DNA from: a virus
Virus record (IMG/VR): IMGVR_UViG_3300011114_000296
Location: 1 to 34,239 of that record
Length of the DNA stretch: 34,239 nt
Reading direction: 5' to 3' (one strand)
In this document: in pieces, positions 18,236 through 26,234 of the stretch
How positions within the stretch are numbered: position 1 is the stretch's first letter
Layout: the number at the start of each line of letters is the position of its first letter
The notes under the pieces: generated by a model
Seen by the model: the letters and a program-made list of their open reading frames with translations, nothing else
Told to the model about the DNA's origin: nothing
Databases searched by the model: none
Position numbers and translations under genes: made by a program

Positions 18236-19237
18236 ATGGCTTTTGCCAATAGCTCGATCAGCGACATCATTGCGACCAACATTCAAAGTCGTAGCGGTGA
18301 GCTGGCCGACAACGTAACAAACAACAATGCGCTTCTGCGCCGCCTCAAAGAGCGCGGTAACGTGAAAACGTTTTCCGGTGGTAACGTAATCTTGCAAGAG
18401 GTTATGTATAACGACAGCACGACCAATAACACGAATTCTTATTCGGGTTACGAAGTGCTTAACGTTTCACAAAACAGCCCGATCAGTGCGGCGCAATACG
18501 GCATCACGCAATACGCTGCTGCTGTTTCGATCAGCGGTTTGGAGATGATTCAAAACAGCGGCAAGGAAGCGATCATCGACCTGCTCGATGGCCGTATGAA
18601 CGTTGCTGAAGCGCAACTGGCCAACCGTATCGGTTCGGATATTTATCTGGACGGAACCGGCAACTCGGGTAAGAACATCACCGGACTGGCAGCTGCTGTG
18701 CCGGATAGTCCGAGCACTGGTACGTATGGTGGCATCAACCGCGCTACGTTCTCGTTCTGGCGCTCGGTGGCTTATTCTGGTGTAACGAACGGTGGATCTG
18801 CTACGTCAGCCTCCAACATCCAGCAGTATATGGATTCAATCGCTGTGCAGCTGATTCGCGGAACCGACAAGCCGGATCTGATCGTTGCTGACAATAACTA
18901 TTACCGTTTGTATCTGCAATCGTTGCAATCGATTCAGCGCATTTCTGATTCGGGTTCTTCGATGGCCGGTGCGGGCTTTGCTTCGCTGAAATATTACGGC
19001 GCTGGCATGGCTTCCGACGTTGTGCTTGACGGCGGTATTGGTTCAGCAGCGACGGCAAACCATATGTGGTTCTTGAACACAAAATACATTTTCTTCCGGC
19101 CGCACGTTGACCGGAATTTTGTGCCGATTGGCGGCGAACGGCAAGCCGTAAACCAAGACGCGATTGTTAAACTGATAGGCTGGGCTGGCAATATGTGCGC
19201 CAGCGGTCCGCAGTTTAGCGGCGTCTTGATCGCCTAA
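18236..19237 (+). CDS. major capsid protein
   Basis: A 333-aa HK97-fold candidate. The order (N-terminal helix region, LSxYGI-like SAAQYGITQYAAAVSISGLEMIQNSGKEAIIDLLDGRM, FSFWRS, DKPDLIVADNNYYRLYLQSLQSIQRI, and a C-terminal GGERQAVNQDAIVKLIGWAGNMCASGPQFSGVLI) matches capsid proteins of small podophages. CTAAGGAGCTTTTATT before ATG 18236 is among the strongest RBSs, as expected for the most abundant virion protein. It follows the scaffold by 23 nt. No protease gene is visible, so maturation may not need cleavage. Confidence 0.9.
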   Translation: MAFANSSISDIIATNIQSRSGELADNVTNNNALLRRLKERGNVKTFSGGNVILQEVMYNDSTTNNTNSYSGYEVLNVSQNSPISAAQYGITQYAAAVSISGLEMIQNSGKEAIIDLLDGRMNVAEAQLANRIGSDIYLDGTGNSGKNITGLAAAVPDSPSTGTYGGINRATFSFWRSVAYSGVTNGGSATSASNIQQYMDSIAVQLIRGTDKPDLIVADNNYYRLYLQSLQSIQRISDSGSSMAGAGFASLKYYGAGMASDVVLDGGIGSAATANHMWFLNTKYIFFRPHVDRNFVPIGGERQAVNQDAIVKLIGWAGNMCASGPQFSGVLIA

Positions 19238-19250
19238 AGGAGATATTGAC

Positions 19251-19799
19251 ATGGCTTATACTTTTGACGACAACAAAGCCGGTTTGCTTCAGATTGCGGT
19301 CATCGACACGGGCGTTACTAGCCCGAGCGGTGTCTCATCTGGTAGCGCAACCGTTATCCCAACCCCGCCTAATACACTGGGTCAGGTCGAGCGCGCTTTC
19401 GATCCGACCTATGGCGCCGGTGAATTCATCCTGTTGGTGGGCGTTGCTTCCACTGCGGTTGGTTCGCTGGTGACGTATGATGGCACGACGTATCAGACGA
19501 CTCTGTGCGCGACTACTAGTAACCAGGCTCGCCCGGTTGCTGTGGCAATGTCTGCTAATCTGGCCGGCACCTTTGGCTGGTATCAGATTGAAGGCACTGC
19601 AATTGTCACGAAAACCACTGGCGCAAAAGTCAACCCGACTGTTGCGATCGGTGTCGTTTCGACCGGCAAGGTTGGCGCTTCGGCGTCGGGTAAGGAAATT
19701 CTCGGCGCACGTTCTGCGAACGCCGCGACGGTTGCATCGGCTACCACTACGGTTGCCATTGTGATCAACCGCCCGCATCTGCAAGGCCGTATCACCTAA
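19251..19799 (+). CDS. head decoration/minor capsid-like protein
   Basis: A 182-aa Ala/Thr/Val/Gly-rich beta protein directly behind the capsid gene with its own strong RBS (AAAGGAGATATTGAC). Segments such as GAGEFILLVGVASTAVGSLVTYDGTTYQTTL and ARPVAVAMSANLAGTFGWYQIEGTAIV are typical of capsid-stabilising or decoration proteins next to podophage capsid genes. No catalytic motif, signal peptide or membrane segment is seen. It probably binds the mature capsid surface. The gene ends just before a strong hairpin. Confidence 0.75.
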   Translation: MAYTFDDNKAGLLQIAVIDTGVTSPSGVSSGSATVIPTPPNTLGQVERAFDPTYGAGEFILLVGVASTAVGSLVTYDGTTYQTTLCATTSNQARPVAVAMSANLAGTFGWYQIEGTAIVTKTTGAKVNPTVAIGVVSTGKVGASASGKEILGARSANAATVASATTTVAIVINRPHLQGRIT

Positions 19800-19809
19800 A
19801 GAAAGGAAA

Positions 19810-19835
19810 GCAGGCCAGACGACAATCTGGCCTGC
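19810..19835 (+). other. 10-bp hairpin between RBS and next start
   Basis: GCAGGCCAGA (19810-19819) and TCTGGCCTGC (19826-19835) form a perfect stem around CGACAA. No U-tract follows, so termination is unlikely. AAAGGAAA ends right before the stem and ATG 19843 comes 7 nt after it, so folding would place the RBS about 9 nt from the start codon. Possible structure-dependent initiation or attenuation after the capsid genes. Confidence 0.65.
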
Positions 19836-19842
19836 AATCTCT

Positions 19843-21156
19843 ATGGATATAGAAATAATCTGCAACACTAACGATGACGAATTATTCGCCAACGTTAAAC
19901 TGAATTCTCGATCATGCGATCGCTGGATCGCGCAGGTTCCTGCTCACGATGGCCATGCTGTCATTGTTGGCGGTGGACCGTCTGTTGCTGACCAGCTCGA
20001 CATGATCCGCAAACGGCACGCGCTGGGGCAAAAGATATTTGCTCTCAACGGCGCTGCCAAGTTTTTAAACAAGAACAATATCGTGCCGGAATACCAGGTC
20101 ATTCTTGACGCTCGCCCCGGCAATATTGATCTAATCGGCAAAGCTGACGAATATTTGATTTCCAGCCAATGCCATCCAACATTGTTTGATGCCGTTGAAA
20201 ACATCACCACTTGGCATCCGGCGGTTGATGGTTTGGACGCGCATTTGCCTGACTATGATGGCGAGTTTGCAATGGTTGGCGGCGGCACAACGGTTGGCCT
20301 GTCTGCGATGTGCTTGGCCTATACGATGGGCTACCGCAAGCTGCATCTGTTTGGCTATGACTGCTCGCACCGTAACGCGATGGGTCACGCTTATAAACAG
20401 TCTATGAACGACAGCGACGTGCTTTGCAAGGTCACGCTCAACGGCAAAGTGTTTACCAGCTCGCTGGCAATGGCGCGGCAGGCCGAACTGTTCCCGCAAG
20501 TTTCAGACAATCTCATTACTTTGGGCTGCATTATCACGATTGACGGCGACGGACTTATTAAGGAAGTGGTATCCGAAATGCGCCGCATTTCCCCCCCAAT
20601 GAGCGAACCAATGGCCGAGGATGAGAAATACCGCAAAATGTGGTCAATTCCGGCTTATCGTGACACTGCACCAGGCGAATTGATTGCCGAAACCTTTGTT
20701 AAGGTCGCCAATATCACAAAAGAGCAAAAAGTGGTAGATTTTGGTTGCGGAACAGGTCGCGGAAGTAAGAAAATACACGAATTGACCGGCGCCACAATGC
20801 AGATGGTCGACTTCAGCAACAATTGCCTGGACTCGAATGTGACGTTTCCCCTGCTCATCGCCGATCTGACAAAGCCCATCGCCGCCACTGGTGATGTGGG
20901 CTATTGCACAGACGTGATGGAACACATCGCGCCCGAGAACGTCGACACCGTTATTAAAAATATCATGGATTGCGTCGAATCGGCGTTTTTCCAGATAAGC
21001 CTTGTGCACGACAACATGGGTGCGTTGATCGGCCAGCACCTTCATTTGTCTGTCTTTCCCTATTCGTGGTGGGCAGATAAATTCAAGGAATACCGCATTC
21101 TCTGGTCAGATCAAGATGCAATTAACGCAGTCTTTTATGTAAAAAAGGAGATTTAA
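19843..21156 (+). CDS. MptE-like (DUF115) domain fused to SAM methyltransferase
   Basis: A 437-aa two-domain enzyme. Residues 30-240 resemble the 6-hydroxymethylpterin pyrophosphokinase MptE-like/DUF115 fold, related to motility-associated Maf glycosyltransferases: VIVGGGPSVAD (40-50), a NGAAKFL loop, VILDARPGN, MVGGGTTVGLSA and LHLFGYDCS (167-175). Residues 265-437 are a class I methyltransferase with motif I VVDFGCGTGRG (297-307), an acidic VDFS (322-325), IADLT and YCTDVMEHI (354-362). The fusion sits between capsid and neck genes. A role in modifying virion or host surface sugars, or phage DNA or nucleotides, is possible. No nearby RBS is present unless the upstream hairpin folds. Confidence 0.75.
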   Translation: MDIEIICNTNDDELFANVKLNSRSCDRWIAQVPAHDGHAVIVGGGPSVADQLDMIRKRHALGQKIFALNGAAKFLNKNNIVPEYQVILDARPGNIDLIGKADEYLISSQCHPTLFDAVENITTWHPAVDGLDAHLPDYDGEFAMVGGGTTVGLSAMCLAYTMGYRKLHLFGYDCSHRNAMGHAYKQSMNDSDVLCKVTLNGKVFTSSLAMARQAELFPQVSDNLITLGCIITIDGDGLIKEVVSEMRRISPPMSEPMAEDEKYRKMWSIPAYRDTAPGELIAETFVKVANITKEQKVVDFGCGTGRGSKKIHELTGATMQMVDFSNNCLDSNVTFPLLIADLTKPIAATGDVGYCTDVMEHIAPENVDTVIKNIMDCVESAFFQISLVHDNMGALIGQHLHLSVFPYSWWADKFKEYRILWSDQDAINAVFYVKKEI

Positions 21157-21158
21157 AA

Positions 21159-21518
21159 ATGGGTATCCCTTCACGCGTTTTGGCTTCAGGTAATTCACCG
21201 CTTTCAACGACCAGCATCTGTGGCGACGGCGCCACTGCTCTGGTTGCTGCTGGCTCAACCGCAGCTGATGCGCTGCAACTGTCGGCCTGCTACAACTCAA
21301 TCGGCACCGCTGCGGCGAGCACCGGCGTCAAACTGCCGCCAACCGAAGCGGGTGCGATGGTCGCTGTTTATAACGGCGGCGCGTCAACTCTGACCGTTTA
21401 CCCGGCGACCGGCTCGACGATCAACGCCGCCGCGGCCAGCTTGTCGGTCACCGCGACGACTCGGGTTTTGTTTATCGCCACCTCGGCGACGACCTGGATC
21501 TCAATCGCTGGCGCGTAA
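21159..21518 (+). CDS. structural beta protein, paralogue A of a tandem pair
   Basis: A 119-aa protein beginning GIPSRVLASGNSPLSTTSICGDGATAL. Later segments are ADALQLSACYNSIGTAAASTGVKLPPTEAGAMVAVYNGG and LTVYPATGSTI. All-beta, Ala/Thr/Gly-rich, typical of small phage decoration or neck proteins. It shares its order and many residues with the next gene, so the pair arose by duplication. AAAAAGGAGATTTAAAA precedes ATG 21159, a strong RBS. Copy number and location on the virion are unknown. Confidence 0.7.
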   Translation: MGIPSRVLASGNSPLSTTSICGDGATALVAAGSTAADALQLSACYNSIGTAAASTGVKLPPTEAGAMVAVYNGGASTLTVYPATGSTINAAAASLSVTATTRVLFIATSATTWISIAGA

Positions 21519-21883
21519 TGACAATCCCCTCGCGGGTTTTGGGTGCCGGTGCGTCATCATTAATGACCGTTGCCATTTGTGGCGACGGCGTGGATGGTTT
21601 GACTGCGACCGGTTCCACCCGCGCTGATGCGCTGCAACTGAATAAGATTTACAACTCGATTGATACGGCAACTGCTGGCACTGGCGTTTTGTTGCCGCCC
21701 ACACAAATGGGCGCAACAATTTACATTGCCAATTCAGGCAATAGCACAATCAAGGTTTATCCGTACGAAACCGCAACAACGGTGAATCAAACTACATCGG
21801 CATCCATTCCCAAAGATCACACAAGTATATTTTTTGCGGTGACCAATGCCATGTGGTACAGCATCAACGGCACTAAAACTTAA
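21518..21883 (+). CDS. structural beta protein, paralogue B of the tandem pair
   Basis: A 121-aa protein aligned end to end with the previous one: TIPSRVLGAGASSLMTVAICGDGVDGL, RADALQLNKIYNSIDTATAGTGVLLPPTQMGATIYIANSG and IKVYPYETATTVN. It has drifted mainly in the C-terminal half, which is richer in Lys and Asn. The TAATG overlap (21516-21520) couples it to paralogue A. The two may form hetero-oligomers or decorate different sites, as duplicated neck proteins can. No enzymatic motif. Confidence 0.7.
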   Translation: MTIPSRVLGAGASSLMTVAICGDGVDGLTATGSTRADALQLNKIYNSIDTATAGTGVLLPPTQMGATIYIANSGNSTIKVYPYETATTVNQTTSASIPKDHTSIFFAVTNAMWYSINGTKT

Positions 21884-21903
21884 TCCCCACAGGAGAAATC
21901 AAA

Positions 21904-22446
21904 ATGGCTTTAGATAGCGACATTTACAACGCAGATTCGCACCTTCACGTTGAATTTTATTTAAACGAGGACGGCGAATTTAAGGCAAATCCGAAAGAGT
22001 TTGTGCGGATCATTGTGCCGGGTGACAAAACCAATGTCGTTGACCAGCCTGTGCGGGAGGATCACAAAGAGCGTTTTCCTCGCCAATATCTTTACTGGAA
22101 GATGCAAAACACCGACGCTTCGGTGATCGGCACGCCGCTGTCACAGTGGCACGAAAATGCGCCTGAAGAATTTAATTCTCACCAGATGGCCGAGCTGCAA
22201 ATCTTGAAATTCCAAACTGTCGAACAGATCGCCACTGCCACCGACGCGCAATTGCAGCGCATTGGCATGGGTGCGTCAGGACTGCGCGAAAAAGCGCGGC
22301 TGTATTTGACGAACAAGAACAAATCGCAAAACGATACTGAGCTGGAAGAAACTCGCGCCCAGCTCAAACAATTGCAGGAACAAATGGCGATGCTGATGGA
22401 AACCCGAAAGCCTGGGCGACCGCGCAAAGAGGCCGAAGCCGCCTAA
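21904..22446 (+). CDS. conserved phage head-tail region protein
   Basis: A 180-aa protein with an N-terminal beta region (HLHVEFYLNEDGE, EFVRIIVPGDKTNVVDQPVREDHKERFPRQY). A middle segment, MAELQILKFQTVEQIATATDAQLQRIGMG, follows, then a charged coiled coil (about 130-165) and a basic GRPRKEAE tail reminiscent of an AT-hook core (GRPRK). Such proteins recur between capsid and adaptor genes in small podophages. Role not established; an assembly or DNA-contact role is conceivable. CACAGGAGAAATCAAA precedes ATG 21904. Confidence 0.65.
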   Translation: MALDSDIYNADSHLHVEFYLNEDGEFKANPKEFVRIIVPGDKTNVVDQPVREDHKERFPRQYLYWKMQNTDASVIGTPLSQWHENAPEEFNSHQMAELQILKFQTVEQIATATDAQLQRIGMGASGLREKARLYLTNKNKSQNDTELEETRAQLKQLQEQMAMLMETRKPGRPRKEAEAA

Positions 22447-22459
22447 GAAAGGTTGAATT

Positions 22460-23371
22460 ATGTCGAGCACGATGTTGCAACTGGTGCAGCAGGTCACGAA
22501 CGAACTCGGCGTCTCGACGCCGACGTATGTTGCGGGCAACACGAATCAGGACGTTACGCAGATTCTGGCGCTGATGAATGCAACCGGCTACGAGCTGCTG
22601 CGCCGGCACAACTGGCGTGCGATGACAAAGCAATACGGTTTTTATACTGAATATCTGACCACGACCGGCAACTGGACAACCGCGGCACGCACAATTACTG
22701 GGATTCCCAGCACCACCGGGTTAGATACCACCTATCAAGTGCAGGGCACCGGCATCAATCAGAACACGTATATTGTGTCGGTTGATAGCGCGACGCAGGT
22801 TACGGTTAATCAAGACTTTGCCGCGGCCGGTGGCACTGATGCCACTGCTTATTTCCAGAAGATCCGTTACGATCTGCCTAGCGATTATGAGGCACTTGTG
22901 CCGCGTACTATGTGGGATAAATCCAAGCATTGGGAGATGCTCGGGCCTGAGGACGCCCAGCAATGGGAATGGTTGCTCTCAGGCTATATCAGCACCGGCC
23001 CGCGGATTCGCTGGCGCTTGTTGGGCAAGTATTTCCAGATTTGGCCTGGTATGTCTACCGCAGAAAGCCTCGGGCTAGAATACCGCAGCAATGGCTGGGC
23101 AGAAGCGGCCGATGGCACTGTCAAGACCAGCTTTACAGTCGACACCGACACCACGATCTATCCAGATCGCCTGATGGTGCTCTCAACAAAACTCAAATAC
23201 TTTGAAGCCAAAGGTTTTGATACCACCGCAATGTATCGAAACTATATTGAAGAACTTGAGGTTTCGATGGCGCTGGATATGTCGAGTGCTAATCTGAGCT
23301 TTGCGCCGCGCCCAGGCACTGTGTTGATCGGTTACGACAACATACCGGATTCTGGATATGGCCCGAACTAA
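22460..23371 (+). CDS. head-tail adaptor (tail tubular A-like) protein
   Basis: A 303-aa protein. The N-terminal QLVQQVTNELGVSTP helix and ILALMNATGYELLRRHNWRAMTKQYGF match the helix bundle of podovirus adaptors that sit below the portal. A central insert with Gly/Thr-rich strands (about 65-125) is followed by YDLPSDYEALVPRTMWDKSKHWEMLGPEDAQQWEWL and a C-terminal helical region, also typical. It should form a 12-fold ring joining portal to nozzle. AAGAAAGGTTGAATT gives the RBS, and the end overlaps the nozzle gene by 14 nt. Confidence 0.85.
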   Translation: MSSTMLQLVQQVTNELGVSTPTYVAGNTNQDVTQILALMNATGYELLRRHNWRAMTKQYGFYTEYLTTTGNWTTAARTITGIPSTTGLDTTYQVQGTGINQNTYIVSVDSATQVTVNQDFAAAGGTDATAYFQKIRYDLPSDYEALVPRTMWDKSKHWEMLGPEDAQQWEWLLSGYISTGPRIRWRLLGKYFQIWPGMSTAESLGLEYRSNGWAEAADGTVKTSFTVDTDTTIYPDRLMVLSTKLKYFEAKGFDTTAMYRNYIEELEVSMALDMSSANLSFAPRPGTVLIGYDNIPDSGYGPN

Positions 23372-24929
23372 CGCGCTGGTCCAACATACCGCGGCTCGCG
23401 TGGCGTCGATTCCGGCGCCGGTGGGCGGCTGGAATGCCAGAGACTCCATCGCCAACATGGAACCGCTGGATGCGGTCCAACTGATTAACTTTTTCCCGAC
23501 GGTCAGCAATTGCGTGTTGAGAGGCGGTTCAACGACCTGGGCAACCGGCATGACGGGGCAAGTGCAATCGATCATGGTCTACAACGGCGGCACGACCAGC
23601 AAGATGTTTGCGGCCGTGGCGACGCCGGATCTGAAGTTTTACGATGTGAGCACCGCAGGGGCGGCATCAGCAACAACTGTCACCGGCCTGACAAACGCAA
23701 TTTGGGAATATATTAACGTCACCACGACCGGCGGCAGTTTTCTGTATGCCGTGAACGGCGTGGACAAACCGCGGTTGTACGATGGCACCAACTGGACCGC
23801 CATTGATGGCGGCTCAACGCCCGCCATCACCGGCGTGACGACGACGACGCTATCAAATGTTAATTTGTTTAAAAACCGTTTGTGGTTTATCCAGAAAGAC
23901 ACGCTCAAAGCATGGTATTTGCCGACGAGCGCAATCGGTGGAGCCGCGCAAGTGCTCGATCTGTCTGCCATTGCCAAATTCGGCGGGCATTTGGTGGATC
24001 TGGACACCTGGACCATTGACGCCGGCTATGGCGTTGACGACAACCTGGTATTTATCACATCAAACGGCGAGATTATTGTTTATCGCGGAACCGATCCGGC
24101 CAGCGAAGCCACTTGGGCGCTGTCCGGCGTCTGGAAGCTGGGCAGCCCGATTGGAAACCGCGCCATGCTGAAATGGGGCGGCGATCTGCTGATCTTGACG
24201 TATGACGGTCTGATGCCGCTGGCGCAGAGCTTGCAATCCTCTCGACTAGATCCTCGGGTGGCACTGTCAAATAAGATTCAAGGGGCCATCACGCAGGCCA
24301 CAACGGCCTATGGCGGCGATCACGCCGCAGTCGGGTGGCAGGTCTACTACAACGCCAAAAGAAACGCTGTATGGATCAATGTGCCTGTTGATACAGGGTA
24401 TCAAGAGCAGTATGTGATGAACACGATCACGACGAGCTGGTGCCAGTTTCAGAGCTGGCCGGCGAACTGCTGGGAAACTTACAACGATAATCCGTATTAC
24501 GGCGGGAACGGCGTGGTGGTCAGGGCGTGGGATGATACTTATTCGGATAATGCGGCAAACATTACGACAAACGCCTTTCAAGCCTTCAATTACTTTGACA
24601 GCCGCGGCGTTAAAAAATACTTTACCCGGGCGCGACCGAGTATTTTTACGGACGGTGCTCCGGCGATATTTGTCGGAATAAACGTTGATTTCGATGTTGA
24701 AGATACGGCAGCGCCGCTGTCACTGGCCGGTGATTTGCCTGGTCTGTGGGATGTCGGAAAATGGGATCAATCAACCTGGGGATCTGGCTTGCAGATTACG
24801 AATAATTGGCAAGGCATCACCGGGCTGGGTTACTGCGGATCTATTCAGCTAAAAAGTGCCAGCACTGCGTGGCAAATTGAGTGGGCAAGCACAGACGTGG
24901 TTTATCAGGCCGGATGGGCAGGCATATAG
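23358..24929 (+). CDS. tail nozzle/tail tubular B-like protein
   Basis: A 523-aa beta-rich protein. PAPVGGWNARDSIANMEPLDAVQLINFFPTVSNCVLRGG at the N-terminus is the usual start of podophage nozzle or stabilisation proteins. Successive blades (GLTNAIWEYINVTTTGGSFLYAVNGVDKPRLYDG, NRLWFIQKDTLKAWYLP, DDNLVFITSNGEIIVYRGTDP) indicate a beta-propeller core. The C-terminal part contains GLWDVGKWDQSTWGS, echoing the WDTGTWDAALWDS motif at 16136. It probably forms the distal tail tube through which ejected DNA passes and to which fibres attach. Confidence 0.85.
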   Translation: MARTNALVQHTAARVASIPAPVGGWNARDSIANMEPLDAVQLINFFPTVSNCVLRGGSTTWATGMTGQVQSIMVYNGGTTSKMFAAVATPDLKFYDVSTAGAASATTVTGLTNAIWEYINVTTTGGSFLYAVNGVDKPRLYDGTNWTAIDGGSTPAITGVTTTTLSNVNLFKNRLWFIQKDTLKAWYLPTSAIGGAAQVLDLSAIAKFGGHLVDLDTWTIDAGYGVDDNLVFITSNGEIIVYRGTDPASEATWALSGVWKLGSPIGNRAMLKWGGDLLILTYDGLMPLAQSLQSSRLDPRVALSNKIQGAITQATTAYGGDHAAVGWQVYYNAKRNAVWINVPVDTGYQEQYVMNTITTSWCQFQSWPANCWETYNDNPYYGGNGVVVRAWDDTYSDNAANITTNAFQAFNYFDSRGVKKYFTRARPSIFTDGAPAIFVGINVDFDVEDTAAPLSLAGDLPGLWDVGKWDQSTWGSGLQITNNWQGITGLGYCGSIQLKSASTAWQIEWASTDVVYQAGWAGI

Positions 24930-25348
24930 TCTCAGGGCCGGAAGTCGGCCACTGGGTTGCACAACGCGTTGATGGTGGCTTTTTTGAGGGCAGGGCAACG
25001 GCACTAGGATTAAAACGAGATGATCAAATCATTGCAGGCGTTATTTATGAGAACTGGAACCACAAAAGCATCTGGTGCCATTTCGCCATTGAGGGGCAAC
25101 TGACGCCGGCCTACTTGGCGGCAATATTTGATTATCCGTACAACATCTGCCAAGTCGAAAAGATCATCGTGCCGGTCGGCAGCGATAACGAACAAAGCGC
25201 AAAAGTGGTGACGAATATGGGATTTACAGAAGAAGGCAGGATCAAAGAAGGGCGCCCAGCGGGCGACATTGTGTTTTACACGCTGCGCCGCGACGACTGC
25301 CGGTTTTTAAATGAACGCTACAGCAAAAGGATCGCAAATCATGGGTAA
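24914..25348 (+). CDS. GNAT-fold acetyltransferase-like protein
   Basis: A 144-aa protein with a GNAT-type order: N-terminal VGHWVAQRVDGG, strand pair IIAGVIYENW, and the C-terminal SDNEQSAKVVTNMGFTEEGRIKEG followed by a VFYTLRRDDCRF strand, which is the usual motif B and end of GNAT domains. Motif A (acetyl-CoA loop, Q/RxxGxG/A) is not obvious, so activity is uncertain. It lies between nozzle and ejection proteins, where many podophages carry a similar gene; its substrate is unknown. ATG 24914 is chosen over ATG 24881 because the extra N-terminal residues lie within the nozzle gene. The RBS is weak either way. Confidence 0.7.
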   Translation: MGRHIVSGPEVGHWVAQRVDGGFFEGRATALGLKRDDQIIAGVIYENWNHKSIWCHFAIEGQLTPAYLAAIFDYPYNICQVEKIIVPVGSDNEQSAKVVTNMGFTEEGRIKEGRPAGDIVFYTLRRDDCRFLNERYSKRIANHG

Positions 25349-26234
25349 ATCGTCACCATCAGCGCCGCCAGCGCCGGATTACGCGGGCGCAGCTCAAGCG
25401 CAGGGCGCCGCAAACGTCGAAACCGCCCGCGTACAGGGTCGGATGAACAACCCGAATATCGTTGGCCCGTTGGGTGGGCAGACGGTCACTTTTGGTGAAA
25501 ATGATCAACCGACGGTCACGCAGAATCTAACGCCGACCGCACAATCTACGCTGGAATCGCAGCAACGCGTACAGCAGGCATTGGCCAATCTTGGCGAGCA
25601 GGGTCTAGGCACTGCTCGTGAGGTTCTTGCAACAAAGTTTGATCCTAATTTGCCAGATATTCAAACCCGCGTTAATACTAGCAATATTGCCAAAATGCCG
25701 GTAAATGCGGGCACAACTGGACAAGAAGCAATCATGTCACGGCTGGCGCCGCAGCTTGAAAAGTCAGACGCAGCAACGCGGCAGCGGTTAATTAACGAGG
25801 GTCTGGTACCGGGTGGCGAAGCATACGAAAACGCCATGATTTCGCAGAATCAGCAAAAGAATGATTTGCTCGCGCAGGCCGCGCTGCAAGGTATTAATTT
25901 AGACACTGCTGCAAATGCTCAAGGATACAACCAAGAATTGCAATCAGGTCAATTTACAAACACAGCAATACAACAACTTCTAGCAAAAGCGTCTGGATTG
26001 CGCGCTCAGCCATTAAATGAAATTTCTGGCTTGATGAGTGGTTCACAAATCCAAATGCCGCAGTTTCAAGGCTATCAAGGGTCAAACATTGCACCGGCAC
26101 CGATCTTTGCAGGGGCGCAGGCGGCAGGGCAGGGCGCAATAGATCGGTATGGAATTGCATCCTCAAACGTCAACGCGCAGAATGCCGGGCTTTATAACTT
26201 GGCAGGCACCGCAGGCATGGCGGTTGCGCTCTAA
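25341..26234 (+). CDS. internal virion (ejection) protein candidate
   Basis: A 297-aa Gln/Ala/Asn-rich protein. It begins with a Ser/Pro-rich MGKSSPSAPPAPDYAGAAQAQG and has a helical middle (QSTLESQQRVQQALANLGEQ; RLAPQLEKSDAATRQRLINEGL). It ends with a Gly/Ala hydrophobic stretch (LYNLAGTAGMAVAL) that could contact membrane. Such proteins follow the nozzle in small podophages and are likely ejected or assembled in the head core. Start set at ATG 25341 because AAAGGATCGCAAATC precedes it; it overlaps the GNAT gene by 8 nt. Confidence 0.65.
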   Translation: MGKSSPSAPPAPDYAGAAQAQGAANVETARVQGRMNNPNIVGPLGGQTVTFGENDQPTVTQNLTPTAQSTLESQQRVQQALANLGEQGLGTAREVLATKFDPNLPDIQTRVNTSNIAKMPVNAGTTGQEAIMSRLAPQLEKSDAATRQRLINEGLVPGGEAYENAMISQNQQKNDLLAQAALQGINLDTAANAQGYNQELQSGQFTNTAIQQLLAKASGLRAQPLNEISGLMSGSQIQMPQFQGYQGSNIAPAPIFAGAQAAGQGAIDRYGIASSNVNAQNAGLYNLAGTAGMAVAL

